A DNA stretch of 64,000 nt from the NCBI GenBank assembly GCA_943787535.1, contig CALSMU010000009.1:62001-126000 (forward strand), read 5' to 3'. Shown here one piece after another: positions 21,101 through 31,390 of this stretch. The notes beneath the pieces were generated by a model. That model had not been told where the DNA came from and ran no database searches. It saw only the letters and a list, made by a program, of their open reading frames with translations. Both the position numbers and the translations under genes were made by a program. Each line of letters starts with the position of its first letter. Positions within the stretch are counted from its first letter, which is position 1. The stretch is from an uncultured Flavobacteriales bacterium. Its GTDB lineage: Bacteria > Bacteroidota > Bacteroidia > Flavobacteriales_D > Parvicellaceae.

Positions 21101-24100
21101 GTACTTGTCCAACTGTAATTATATTCAGGAGCCAACACAAATGGTGTGCCTCCATCAACAGTAATATCAATACTTCCGTCCATTGCTCCTAAGCACAATA
21201 CATTATTCTCTAGTCCGGATATCGAAAGTGCAGAGGGTTCTAAAATACTGTCAATATAGGTTGAGATACAACCATCAGAATCTATTACCGTAAGGGTGTC
21301 ATGTATTGGCCCAGAATTAGTAAGGTCTTGCGTTATTACACCTGATTGACTCCATAAAAAACTTACATATGGAGCTGTCCCCCCTGAAACATTAACCACT
21401 ATTGAACCGTCATTGTCACCAAAACAAGTAACGTCTGTTTGAGCCACTAAAGTAATTACAGGAGCGCTCGGATTTGTAACCGTTTCAGTTGCGATGACTA
21501 TACAACCCGCATCATCAGTAACTGTAACAACAGTAGTTAAAGGTGTTAGTCCCGTTTCGTTAGCATTATCGAGTCCTATACCGTTGAAGTCCCAGTCAAT
21601 AGCATAGGGTGCAACTCCTCCATCCGGAATTACAGTAACTTCACCATCATTACCTGCGCAAGTAACGGGGACACTTGTCGTTGTTAACGAAAGAACAGGG
21701 TTGTCATTTAAGTTATAACACTCCGTAGCTTGACAACCATTACCATCTGTTACAGTAACACAATATTGTCCTGCCTCTAATCCCGTTATATCTTCATTAG
21801 TTGAAACATATCCATTTGGACCGGTCCATGCAAAAGTTGTTATCCCTATATTGTCAGTAGGTATAAGATCAATTTCTCCTGTAAACCCTGAAGCACATAT
21901 TGGATTCGTTAATACTGCCGTTAAGGTAATTTCCAAAGGAGACAAAACATCAATAACGACAGATGATACGCAACCATCCTCTGTATCTTCAACAGTGTAT
22001 TGTCCGGGTAGTAATCCTGAAGGATTAATTGTGTTATCAGCAATTACCGTTGGACCACTCGTGTAAAATAAAGAATCCCCAGACGTAGCAGAAGTAATGG
22101 TGATACTGCCATCAGAATCACCAAAACAAGTTACATCGGTATGCGTATAAGTTATTGGCGCAGATGCAAGAGAAATAATACATTCAGCATCTGTAATTGG
22201 GCAGCCATTACCATCCGTTACAATAACATTGTAACAACCTTGCAATAGCCCACTGACATTTGCTGTATTACCAACAATTGCTCCGGTTGATGAATTTGAC
22301 CACAAATAAGTATAGTCATTTGGTAATGATCCAGGGGTGCCACCTCCAGCCACTACTGAAACAGAACCATCTGGTGTAACACAATCTGTTGAAGGTACTG
22401 AAGAAGTTAGTGCTGTTATTTGAGTAGGTGCTGTTACGGTAAAAGTTCCTGTTGCAATACAGCCATTGGCATCTATACTGTTTACAATATAAGTTCCATC
22501 GCCTATTTCTAAATCCTCTGCATCATCATTGTCTCCAGTTCCGTCATTGTCCCAGTCAAAAACATTTGGTCCAGTACCTCCGCTTGGCGTAACATCTATC
22601 AAACCAAGGCTGTCAGAACATGTTGGCTGAGCAATAATTCCCGAAAGAGTATAAATTGCGGGTTCAGTAATTTCGACAGATCTAATGTCTTGACAACCTG
22701 TAATATTATCTGTTGCAGTAAGAATATATATTCCTGAGCACAAAGTAGATAAATCCTCCAAAGAACTGGAAAAAGAACCTGGTCCAGACCAAGACAATGT
22801 AAATGGATTTATGCCTGTAACAGTAGTAGTAATATTTCCATCACAAACACCAAAACACGAGACCATTGTGGAATCATCGACAACTATTGCAGGAACAGCC
22901 TCTCTTGAAACAGTAATCGCAATAGATTCTATGCAGCCATTTCCATCTGTTACTTCTACTACATAAATACCTTCTACCAACCCTGTTTCAGTATCAGCTG
23001 TTCCTAGAGGATCCAATAAAGGGTCATACCATTGATAAGTATATTCCGGCGAAGGAGTAATTGGAGTTCCTCCTGATGCCGCAACCATTGCTTCTCCATC
23101 ATTACCCGCGCAAGAGGCAGTCACACTTGATCCATTTAGTGTTAATGCAGGTATGCTATTTATATCGTAACATTCTGCGGCCTGACAACCATTCCCATCT
23201 GTTAGGGTAACACAATATTCTCCTGCTTCCAAACCTGTTAAATCTTCATCCGTTGAAACATATCCATTTGGCCCAGTCCATGCAAAAGTTGTTATTCCTA
23301 TATTATTAGCAGCTGTAATATCAATTTCACCCGTAAGTTCTCCAGCACATAAAGGATGAATTATTGCTTCGGCCAATGTAATTTCCAATGGACCTAAAAC
23401 ATCAATAACTACAGAAGAAATACAACCATCTTTAGTGTCTTCCACAGTATACTGTCCTGGAGATAATCCCGTAGGGTTCAATGTATTATTCGGAATTACG
23501 GTTGGGCCACTAGTGTAAAATAAAGAATCTCCTGAAGTAACAGAGGTAATTGAAATACTGCCATCAGAAGCACCAAAACAAGTTACATCAGTCTGTGTAA
23601 AAGTTATAGGAGGTGATGAAAGAGAAGAAATACACTCAGCATCCGCTACTGGACAATCGTTTACATCCGTAACCTCTATATTATAACATCCCTGTAATAA
23701 CGCCGAAACAGTTGGCGTATTTCCAACGACAGCTCCCGTTAAGGCACTTGTCCATGAATACGTATAATCATTGGGCAAGGTGCCAGGGGTTCCTCCTCCC
23801 GCTATTACCGATACAGAACCATCTGCAGTAAAACAATCTGTTGAGGGTACTGATGAGGTTGAAGCTGTTACTTGCGAAGGTTCTGTTATGGTAAATGTTC
23901 CTGTTGCAGCACAACCATTTGCATCTACTCCAATTACTACATAAGTTCCATCTTCTATTTCTAAATCTTCAGTATCATCATTATCCCCTGTACCATCATT
24001 ATCCCAGTCAAAAACAGTGTAAGGCCCTGTACCACCTATCGGCGTTATGTTTATCAAACCAAGACTATCAAAACAAGTTGGTTGAGTTACAACCCCTGGA

Positions 24101-27100
24101 AGATCAAAAGCATCAGCCGGACCTAAAATGTCAATGATTGCGGATGACACACAACCGTCTTCAGTATCTTCGACAGTGTATTGTCCAGGAAGTAACCCTG
24201 TAGGATTCAAAGTGTTGTCGGGAATTACAGTTGGCCCGCTAGTGTAAAATAAAGAATCTCCTGATGTAACAGAGGTAATTGTGATAGTCCCTTCAGCAGC
24301 TCCAAAACAGTTTGCATCTGTTTGTGTATATGTTATTGGTTGCTCTACAGCAGGAGAAAAGCACTCTAAATCCGTCACAGGACAGCTATTTCCATCTGTT
24401 ATAGTAACATTATAACAACCTTGTATTAAGCCAGTAACAGTTGCTGTGTTACCAACGATAACTCCTGTGGAAGTATTTGTCCATAAATAAGTATAGTCAT
24501 TTGGCAATGGTCCAGGAGTTCCTCCTCCTGCTATTACTGAAACGGAACCATCTGGTGTTACACAATCTGATGACGGTACTGAAGATGTTGAAGATGTTCC
24601 CTGCGCAGGAGTTATTACAGTAAAACTTCCGGTCGCGACACAACCATTTGCATCTAATCCGTTTACTACATAAGTACCATCACCTATTTCTAAGTCTTCG
24701 ACGTCATCATTATCACCAGTACCATCATTATCCCAATCAAAAGTATACGGTGCTGTTCCACCTGTTATCGTTATGTCTATCAATCCCAGACTATCAAAAC
24801 AAGTTGGCTGAGTAACAACCCCTAAAAGATCGTAAACTGTAGGTTCAGTAATTTCGACTGATCGAAAAACTTGACAACCGGTAATATTATCGGTAGCTGT
24901 AAGCGTATATGTTCCTACGCACAAACTGGAAATATCATCCAGTGCACTTGAATATCCTCCTGGACCAGTCCAAGACAATGTAAATGGAGTTGCACTAGTA
25001 ACCGTTGTATTGATAGCTCCGTCACAAATACCAAAACATGAAACCAAAGTAGAATCATCCACAACTATTGTAGGTGAATTATCTTCCGATATAGTAACTT
25101 GAACTGTATCCACACAACCATTTGCATCCGAAACCTCTACGGGATAAATTCCTGCTCCCAAACCACCAACGGAGATGGTGTTATTAGGTAATATGGTGTA
25201 CCAATTATAAGTATAATCATCAGGTGCTGGCTGGGCAAATGGCGTTCCTCCCGAAGGGACAATCGTTGCATCTCCATCAGAACTTCCGCATTGTGCATTA
25301 TTTGTGGTATAAGTAGCTGTTAGTGAAGTTGGTTCAGAAACAATAATACATGTATCAATTGAACAACCTCTATCATCCGAAATATTAACACAATACTCCC
25401 CTGCTGCTAGACCTGATATATCTTCGGAAAGAGAGGTGAACCCAGGACCTGTCCAGCTATAAGCATATGGTCCGGCAACAACTCCTCCAGCTGCAGAAAT
25501 ATCTATTGAACCATCCGTATCACCAAAACACTGAATATCCGGCACAACAGTATTTCCAGCTACTATAGTATTAGGCTCATTAATCGTCAGAGTCTCTGTC
25601 AAAATACATGAACTAGCATCTGTTACAGTAATTGTATAGTCTCCTGCACAAAGACTAAAAATATTAGCAGTACCAGGATCAACAAATGTAGGATCGGTTG
25701 AAGTCCAGGTTATGACATATGGTAATGTTCCTCCGTTTATTGAAGAAGTAATTGATCCATCACAAGACTCAAAACATGTTAAATCCTCCGTCACAAAACT
25801 ACCCGTTGAAGGAATTGCGTCCATTACACAGACCTGATCCGTATATATACACCCAACTGCATCAGTATAAGTTAAATCATAACAACAAGCAGCTAGCCCA
25901 GTTACAGTATACCCCCCAACAGGTGAAGGCAACCCACAAGTGTTGGTCCATGAATAAGTACCTCCTCCAGCTCCCCCCGAAATTACTGCAGTAATTGTTC
26001 CATCATCCGCAATACAACTTGAATTTGTACTGGATAAAACTCCTGTTATAAGAGGATTCTCCGTTACCTCCATCGAAGAATCAACCACACAACCATTTCC
26101 ATCCATAATGGAAACATTATAAGTTCCTATAGGCAACAATGTAAGATTTTGAGCATCTACATAACCCCCTGGAGGCAAATGATCCCAATCAAAGGAATAA
26201 GGAGCCACTCCACTAGATGGATTAATATCAATGCTTCCTGTTGAAGCTCCATTACAATCAACATTAGTTACAATTCCATTTAAATAAATTATTGATGGCG
26301 TAGAAATTACATATGTAGTATCATACGTACATAATTCCGAATCAATAATGGTAACTGTGTAAGAACCTGAATCAATATTTGTTAAGTTTTGAGTAATGTC
26401 TGCTATTGGCGAACCATTAAACATCCAAGAGAAACTATAAGGACCTGAACCACCTGTCACAGACTGTGTAATCGATCCATTAATTTGATCCCAACAAAGG
26501 TTGTCAGTAATGACTCCATTTGCAAAAATAGTAGCAGGTTCGGTAATGATAACTGGCACATCCTCAGTACAGCCATTATCATCAACAATGGTAACTGTGT
26601 AAGAACCTTCTGCAAGACCAGAAAAGGTTTCGGATACTTGCGTTGCGCCGCCATCTATAGAATACAAATAAGGTGCTGTTCCGGATCCAACATCTGCTGC
26701 AACAGTTACAGAACCCGTAGCATTTCCATTACAATCTACATTGGTTTGAGCGGTAATTGCTCCTGTAAGATCGGTAGGTTCTGTAATGGTAACTGGCACA
26801 TCCTCGGTACAGCCATTATCATCAACAATGGTAACTGTGTAAGCTCCTTCTGCAAGACCAGAAAAGGTGCCAGATACTTGCGTTGCCCCGCCATCTATAG
26901 AATACAAATAAGAGGCTGTTCCTGTTCCAGCGTCTGCAGCAACAGTGACAGAACCCGTAGCATTTCCATTACAATCTACATTGGTTTGCGCAGTAATAGC
27001 TCCGGTAAGTTCAGTAGGCTCTGTAATGGTAACCGGAACGTCCTCAGTACAGCCATTATCATCAACAATGGTAACTGTGTAAGAACCTTCTGCAAGACCA

Positions 27101-30100
27101 GAAAAGGTGCCAGATACTTGCGTAGTTACTCCACCATCTATAGAATACAGATAAGGTGCTGTTCCGGATCCAACATCTGCTGCAACGGTAACTTCGCCTG
27201 TAGAATTTCCATTACAATCCACATTAGTTTGAGCAGTAATAGCACCGGTAAGTTCAGTAGGCTCTGTAATGGTAACCGGAACGTCCTCAGTACAGCCATT
27301 ATCATCTAAAATTGTAACGGTGTAAGAACCTTCTGCAAGACCAGAAAAGGTGCCAGATACTTGCGTTGCCCCGCCATCTATAGAATACAAATAAGGGGCT
27401 GTTCCTGTTCCAGCATCTGCCGCAACGGTAACTTCGCCAGTAGTATTTCCATTACAGCCCAAATCTGTTTGAGAAGTAATAGCACCTGTAAGCTCATCAG
27501 GCTCTGTAATGGTAACCGGTATATCTTCGGTACAGCCATTATCATCAACAATGGTAACTGTGTAAGAACCTTCTGCAAGACCAGAAAAGGTTTCGGATAC
27601 TTGCGTTGCGCCGCCATCTATAGAATACAAATAAGGTGCTGTTCCAGAACCAGCATCTGCTGCAACAGTTACAGAACCCGTAGCATTTCCATTACAATCT
27701 ACATTGGTTTGAGCGGTAATTGCTCCTGTAAGATCGGTAGGTTCTGTAATGGTAACTGGCACATCCTCGGTACAGCCATTATCATCAACAATGGTAACTG
27801 TGTAAGCTCCTTCTGCAAGACCAGAAAATGTTCCAGATACTTGCGTTGCCCCGCCATCTATAGAATACAAATAAGAGGCTGTTCCTGTTCCAGCGTCTGC
27901 AGCAACAGTGACAGAACCCGTAGCATTTCCATTACAATCTACATTGGTTTGCGCAGTAATAGCTCCGGTAAGTTCAGTAGGCTCTGTAATGGTAACCGGA
28001 ACGTCCTCAGTACAGCCATTATCATCAACAATGGTAACTGTGTAAGAACCTTCTGCAAGACCAGAAAAGGTGCCAGATACTTGCGTAGTTACTCCACCAT
28101 CTATAGAATACAGATAAGGTGCTGTTCCGGATCCAACATCTGCTGCAACGGTAACTTCGCCTGTAGAATTTCCATTACAATCCACATTAGTTTGAGCAGT
28201 AATAGCACCGGTAAGTTCAGTAGGCTCTGTAATGGTAACCGGAACGTCCTCAGTACAGCCATTATCATCTAAAATTGTAACGGTGTAAGAACCTTCTGCA
28301 AGACCAGAAAAGGTGCCAGATACTTGCGTTGCCCCGCCATCTATAGAATACAAATAAGGGGCTGTTCCTGTTCCAGCATCTGCCGCAACGGTAACTTCGC
28401 CAGTAGTATTTCCATTACAGCCCAAATCTGTTTGAGAAGTAATAGCACCTGTAAGCTCATCAGGCTCTGTAATGGTAACCGGTATATCTTCGGTACAGCC
28501 ATTATCATCAACAATGGTAACTGTGTAAGAACCTTCTGCAAGACCAGAAAAGGTTTCGGATACTTGCGTTGCGCCGCCATCTATAGAATACAAATAAGGT
28601 GCTGTTCCAGAACCAGCATCTGCTGCAACAGTTACAGAACCCGTAGCATTTCCATTACAATCTACATTGGTTTGAGCGGTAATTGCTCCTGTAAGATCGG
28701 TAGGTTCTGTAATGGTAACTGGCACATCCTCGGTACAGCCATTATCATCAACAATGGTAACTGTGTAAGCTCCTTCTGCAAGACCAGAAAATGTTCCAGA
28801 TATTTGCGTTGCCCCACCATCTATAGAATACAAATAAGGAGAAGTTCCGGAACCAGCATCTGCTGCAACGGTGACTTCGCCCGTAGAATTTCCATTACAA
28901 TCCACATCAGTTTGCGCGGTAATAGCGCCTGTAAGATCGGTAGGTTCTGTAATAGTAACCGGAATATCTTCTGTACAGCTATTATCATCAACAATAGTAA
29001 CTGTGTAAGAACCTTCTGCAAGACCAGAAAAGGTGCCAGATACTTGCGTAGTTACTCCACCATCTGTAGAATACAAATAAGGAGAAGTTCCTGCTCCAGC
29101 ATCTGCTTCAACAGTTACCTCGCCTGTAGCATTTCCATTACAATCCACATCAGTTTGCGCGGTAATAGCGCCTGTAAGATCGGTAGGTTCTGTAATGGTA
29201 ACTGGGACATCCTCAGTACAGCCATTATCATCAATAATGGTAACTGTATAAGAACCTTCTGCAAGACCAGAAAACGTTCCGGATATTTGCGTTGCACCAC
29301 CATCTATAGAATACAGATAAGGTGCTGTTCCTACTCCAGCATCTGCTGCAACGGTGACTTCGCCTGTAGTATTTCCATTACAGCCCAAATCTGTTTGAGA
29401 AGTAATAGAGCCTGTAAGGTCATCAGGTTCTGTAATGGTAACCGGAATATCTTCTGTACAACCATTATCATCAACAATGGTAACTGTATAAGAACCTTCT
29501 GCAAGACCAGAAAATGTTTCGGATACTTGCGTTGCGCCACCATCTATAGAATACAGATAAGGCGCTGTTCCTGAACCAGCGTCTGCTGTAACAGTGACAG
29601 AACCCGTAGAATTTCCATTACAATCTACATTGGTTTGAGCGGTAATTGCTCCTGTAAGATCGGTAGGTTCTGTAATGGTAACTGGCACATCCTCGGTACA
29701 GCCATTATCATCAACAATGGTAACTGTGTAAGCTCCTTCTGCAAGACCAGAAAATGTTCCAGATATTTGCGTTGCCCCACCATCTATAGAATACAAATAA
29801 GGAGAAGTTCCGGAACCAGCATCTGCTGCAACGGTGACTTCGCCCGTAGAATTTCCATTACAATCCACATCAGTTTGCGCGGTAATAGCGCCTGTAAGAT
29901 CGGTAGGTTCTGTAATAGTAACCGGAATATCTTCTGTACAGCTATTATCATCAACAATAGTAACTGTGTAAGAACCTTCTGCAAGACCAGAAAAGGTGCC
30001 AGATACTTGCGTAGTTACTCCACCATCTGTAGAATACAAATAAGGAGAAGTTCCTGCTCCAGCATCTGCTTCAACAGTTACCTCGCCTGTAGCATTTCCA

Positions 30101-30267
30101 TTACAATCCACATTAGTTTGAGCAGTAATAGCACCGGTAAGTTCAGTAGGCTCTGTAATGGTAACTGGGACATCCTCAGTACAGCCATTATCATCTAATA
30201 ATGGTAACTGTATAAGAACCTTCTGCAAGACCAGAAAACGTTCCGGATACTTGCGTTGCACCACCAT
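18103..30267 (-). CDS. Giant SprB-repeat adhesin, main part with CHU_C sorting domain (frameshifted from upstream part)
   Basis: 4054-codon frame that continues the protein begun by the ORF at 30191-32710; the first 24 or so residues of this frame are an out-of-frame artefact before DDNGCTEDVPV. From there it has 15 near-identical 80/81-residue repeats (DNGCTEDVPVTITEPT ... GLAEGSYTVTIVD), then about 30 diverged SprB repeats (C.G...G.I.....GG..PY...W). The last 90 residues are a gliding-motility-type C-terminal domain (FPNGFSPNGDGINDTW, YNRWGQQLF, LPVGTYYYII), the T9SS type B signal. If the one-base frameshift near 30195 is discounted, the gene spans 18103-32710 and encodes about 4,868 residues. 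The PorP/SprF gene follows directly. The likely role is a cell-surface filament or adhesin, as for SprB; no catalytic domain is seen. Confidence 0.85.
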   Translation of the reverse strand: MVVQRKYPERFLVLQKVLIQLPLLDDNGCTEDVPVTITEPTELTGAITAQTNVDCNGNATGEVTVEADAGAGTSPYLYSTDGGVTTQVSGTFSGLAEGSYTVTIVDDNSCTEDIPVTITEPTDLTGAITAQTDVDCNGNSTGEVTVAADAGSGTSPYLYSIDGGATQISGTFSGLAEGAYTVTIVDDNGCTEDVPVTITEPTDLTGAITAQTNVDCNGNSTGSVTVTADAGSGTAPYLYSIDGGATQVSETFSGLAEGSYTVTIVDDNGCTEDIPVTITEPDDLTGSITSQTDLGCNGNTTGEVTVAADAGVGTAPYLYSIDGGATQISGTFSGLAEGSYTVTIIDDNGCTEDVPVTITEPTDLTGAITAQTDVDCNGNATGEVTVEADAGAGTSPYLYSTDGGVTTQVSGTFSGLAEGSYTVTIVDDNSCTEDIPVTITEPTDLTGAITAQTDVDCNGNSTGEVTVAADAGSGTSPYLYSIDGGATQISGTFSGLAEGAYTVTIVDDNGCTEDVPVTITEPTDLTGAITAQTNVDCNGNATGSVTVAADAGSGTAPYLYSIDGGATQVSETFSGLAEGSYTVTIVDDNGCTEDIPVTITEPDELTGAITSQTDLGCNGNTTGEVTVAADAGTGTAPYLYSIDGGATQVSGTFSGLAEGSYTVTILDDNGCTEDVPVTITEPTELTGAITAQTNVDCNGNSTGEVTVAADVGSGTAPYLYSIDGGVTTQVSGTFSGLAEGSYTVTIVDDNGCTEDVPVTITEPTELTGAITAQTNVDCNGNATGSVTVAADAGTGTASYLYSIDGGATQVSGTFSGLAEGAYTVTIVDDNGCTEDVPVTITEPTDLTGAITAQTNVDCNGNATGSVTVAADAGSGTAPYLYSIDGGATQVSETFSGLAEGSYTVTIVDDNGCTEDIPVTITEPDELTGAITSQTDLGCNGNTTGEVTVAADAGTGTAPYLYSIDGGATQVSGTFSGLAEGSYTVTILDDNGCTEDVPVTITEPTELTGAITAQTNVDCNGNSTGEVTVAADVGSGTAPYLYSIDGGVTTQVSGTFSGLAEGSYTVTIVDDNGCTEDVPVTITEPTELTGAITAQTNVDCNGNATGSVTVAADAGTGTASYLYSIDGGATQVSGTFSGLAEGAYTVTIVDDNGCTEDVPVTITEPTDLTGAITAQTNVDCNGNATGSVTVAADVGSGTAPYLYSIDGGATQVSETFSGLAEGSYTVTIVDDNGCTEDVPVIITEPATIFANGVITDNLCWDQINGSITQSVTGGSGPYSFSWMFNGSPIADITQNLTNIDSGSYTVTIIDSELCTYDTTYVISTPSIIYLNGIVTNVDCNGASTGSIDINPSSGVAPYSFDWDHLPPGGYVDAQNLTLLPIGTYNVSIMDGNGCVVDSSMEVTENPLITGVLSSTNSSCIADDGTITAVISGGAGGGTYSWTNTCGLPSPVGGYTVTGLAACCYDLTYTDAVGCIYTDQVCVMDAIPSTGSFVTEDLTCFESCDGSITSSINGGTLPYVITWTSTDPTFVDPGTANIFSLCAGDYTITVTDASSCILTETLTINEPNTIVAGNTVVPDIQCFGDTDGSIDISAAGGVVAGPYAYSWTGPGFTSLSEDISGLAAGEYCVNISDDRGCSIDTCIIVSEPTSLTATYTTNNAQCGSSDGDATIVPSGGTPFAQPAPDDYTYNWYTILPNNTISVGGLGAGIYPVEVSDANGCVDTVQVTISEDNSPTIVVDDSTLVSCFGICDGAINTTVTSATPFTLSWTGPGGYSSALDDISSLCVGTYTLTATDNITGCQVFRSVEITEPTVYDLLGVVTQPTCFDSLGLIDITITGGTAPYTFDWDNDGTGDNDDVEDLEIGDGTYVVNGLDANGCVATGSFTVITPAQGTSSTSSVPSSDCVTPDGSVSVIAGGGTPGPLPNDYTYLWTNTSTGVIVGNTATVTGLIQGCYNVTITDGNSCPVTDLECFSPAVEQPITYTQTDANCFGAAEGTITITSVTSGDSLFYTSGPTVIPDNTLNPTGLLPGQYTVEDTEDGCVSSAIIDILGPADAFDLPGVVTQPTCFDSLGLINITPIGGTGPYTVFDWDNDGTGDNDDTEDLEIEDGTYVVIGVDANGCAATGTFTITEPSQVTASTSSVPSTDCFTADGSVSVIAGGGTPGTLPNDYTYSWTSALTGAVVGNTPTVSALLQGCYNIEVTDVNDCPVADAECISSLSSPPITFTQTDVTCFGASDGSISITSVTSGDSLFYTSGPTVIPNNTLNPTGLSPGQYTVEDTKDGCISSVVIDVLGPLEITLAEAIIHPLCAGELTGEIDITAANNIGITTFAWTGPNGYVSTDEDLTGLEAGEYCVTLTDGNGCQAAECYDINSIPALTLNGSSVTASCAGNDGEAMVAASGGTPITPSPEYTYQWYDPLLDPLGTADTETGLVEGIYVVEVTDGNGCIESIAITVSREAVPAIVVDDSTMVSCFGVCDGNITTTVTGINPFTLSWSGPGSFSSSLEDLSTLCSGIYILTATDNITGCQDIRSVEITEPAIYTLSGIIAQPTCSDSLGLIDVTPSGGTGPNVFDWDNDGTGDNDDAEDLEIGDGTYIVNSIDANGCIATGTFTVTAPTQITALTSSVPSTDCVTPDGSVSVVAGGGTPGSLPNDYTYLWSNSSTGAIVGNTANVSGLLQGCYNVIVTDGNGCPITDAECIISLASAPITYTHTDVTCFGDSDGSITITSATSGDSLFYTSGPTVIADNTINPSGLLPGQYTVEDTEDGCVSSVVIDVLSPLEITLTAVLTNPICASGFTGEIDLIPTDNIGITTFAWTGPNGYVSTNEDITGLEAGQYCVTVTDGNGCQATECYNLNDNPVLSLTTTSVPVTCAGNDGEVTVIPDGGVAPYAIDWDFNGIGLDNANETGLTPLTTVVTVTDDAGCIVIATETVTNPSAPVITLVAQTDVTCFGDNDGSIVVNVSGGTAPYVSFLWSQSGVITQDLTNSGPIHDTLTVIDSDGCISTYIDSILEPSALSISGLENNVLCLGAMDGSIDITVDGGTPFVLAPEYNYSWTSTNSGFVPTPTLTEDLVAIDTGTYTVVATDSNGCTISDQYTISQPDSMLLSFIVVIDSCFQEGAGEIDITVTQGTGPYNYSWTALLPTFTPTSDEDITNLVADTYNLTIVDDNGCQKDTSFVLTESPQIIADVSVIDANCLLSNGAAFSNASGGVAPYTYDWDAISTGTDTTNVPSGTYNLGVIGAFGCRLDTIITINDIAAPTITIDNITDVTCFGSQDGSADVTITGTAPFTYLWNSNAISQLEDLANAPAGDYIYQVTDAAGCVSFETITIGSPAEITGTSAVIDATCGICDGEATITALGGIAPYAYNWSDGQTTATADSLCPGVQTVQITDFNNCVVNVNVSVSDNGGPTSYTMNEVDVTCDEGTDGSAEVNATGGTLPYSYLWIHDGNTSSLASNLEAGTYNVEITDSDGCVLIGEANIGVNTVISSTAYVTPSTCGGSDGAIEITATGGTGTYSYVWSPGAGTGQDTTGAAEGTYTLTIDDGNCQIEETFAIPGMGAPGVALQIVESNCYDDNTGSISAAVTNSVGVLTYEWFNGATSLGAAGPTSAISSLAPGTYTVEVFDPGTGCFAYGTGIINSPDTLLFSSPTLVDASCGGGCDGEAYAVVSGGTLPYTYSWSGNPSSSSTASNLCVGADTVIITDANLCIVVSEVILNEPSAISIVVDSITDAYCVNSTAGAIYITASGGSVPYTYNWASIPPSGFVDPGVPFITDVLPMNYEISVTDDNGCVYIDTIGIDTLNTLISNAGIDTSFCFGGCVDLIGTVIGATNYSVEWMEVTNGVSNTLSITDTLLHCPLVAALDTLVFVATDLNCSSADTIEVLTHSLPVVDAGPDYLESYGTPIVIGGSPTSGYGPYQWTPTTNFTDTSGIEANPELIVLFSQNYVVTVTDTNGCVNSDTVYVELLPEIIFPNGFSPNGDGINDTWQLDLMTDFPECVIEVYNRWGQQLFISIGDLQQFDGRYKGKDLPVGTYYYIIVLNHPEYPDAFTGPVTIMR
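21945..24850 (-). repeat. Three copies of a long SprB module with an Asp-rich motif
   Basis: Within the giant gene, a module beginning QPTCFDSLGLI or QPTCSDSLGLI and ending near VIDVLGPLEITL occurs three times. Equivalent points are at about 24791, 24065 and 22610 (spacings 726 and 1455 bp, both multiples of three). Each copy contains the motif DWDNDGTGDNDD, resembling thrombospondin type 3 calcium-binding loops. The flanking TLSW.GPG and GITTFAWTGPNGYVST units are each also duplicated. Confidence 0.8.
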
Positions 30268-31390
30268 CTATAGAATACAGATAAGGTGCTGTTCCTACTC
30301 CAGCATCTGCTGCAACGGTGACTTCGCCTGTAGTATTTCCATTACAGCCCAAATCTGTTTGAGAAGTAATAGAGCCTGTAAGCCCATCAGGTTCTGTAAT
30401 GGTAACCGGCACATCCTCAGTACAGCCATTATCGTCAACAATGGTAACGGTGTAAGAACCTTCTGCAAGACCAGAAAAGGTTTCGGATACTTGCGTTGCG
30501 CCACCATCTATAGAATACAAATAAGGAGCTGTTCCAGAACCAGCATCTGCTGCAACGGTAACTTCCCCAGTAGCATTTCCATTACAATCTACATTGGTTT
30601 GAGCGGTAATTGCTCCTGTAAGATCGGTAGGTTCTGTAATGGTAACTGGCACATCCTCGGTACAGCCATTATCATCAACAATGGTAACTGTGTAAGCTCC
30701 TTCTGCAAGACCAGAAAAGGTGCCAGATACTTGCGTTGCCCCGCCATCTATAGAATACAAATAAGAGGCTGTTCCTGTTCCAGCGTCTGCAGCAACAGTG
30801 ACAGAACCCGTAGCATTTCCATTACAATCTACATTGGTTTGAGAAGTAATAGCGCCTGTAAGATCGGTAGGTTCTGTAATAGTAACCGGAATATCTTCTG
30901 TACAGCTATTATCATCAACAATAGTAACGGTGTAAGAACCTTCTGCAAGACCAGAAAAGGTGCCAGATACTTGCGTAGTTACTCCACCATCTATAGAATA
31001 CAGATAAGGTGCTGTTCCGGATCCAACATCTGCTGCAACGGTAACTTCGCCTGTAGAATTTCCATTACAATCCACATTAGTTTGAGCAGTAATAGCACCG
31101 GTAAGTTCAGTAGGCTCTGTAATGGTAACCGGAACGTCCTCAGTACAACCATTATCATCTAAAATTGTAATGGTGTAAGCGCCTTCTGCAAGACCAGAAA
31201 AGGTCCCAGATACTTGCGTTGCCCCGCCATCTATAGAATACAAATAAGGGGCTGTTCCCGTTCCACCGTCTGCTGCAACAGTGACAGAACCCGCAGCATT
31301 TCCATTACAATCTACATTAGTTTGCGCAGTAATAGATCCTGTAAGATCAGTAGGCTCCGTAATGGTAACATCTGTGTTCTCAGTACAACC
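26575..31390 (-). repeat. Array of 20 SprB repeats in a 963-bp higher-order pattern
   Basis: Twenty tandem units, counted at the conserved attatcatc (Asp-Asp-Asn) sites from 31391 down to 26575. Fifteen units are 240 bp and five are 243 bp; the longer type has an extra Thr (GGVTTQV instead of GGATQV). The types recur every fourth unit, giving a 963-bp higher-order repeat, and copies one period apart at 27378/28341 and 28821/29784 encode identical segments. The total is 4816 bp, one base over 4815 (= 15x240 + 5x243), which locates a single inserted base within the array. Confidence 0.92.

Noticed and set aside
30158-30267. The start region of the 4054-codon frame (MVVQRKYPERFLVLQ) as a real N-terminus
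   Set aside because: It is an out-of-frame reading of the preceding SprB unit; the same text appears in other shadow frames of the array. The real N-terminus is at 32710.
26575-31390. A CRISPR-like array, because of regular repeats
   Set aside because: The units are 240-243 bp, coding and near-identical throughout, without the short repeat and unique spacer pattern.
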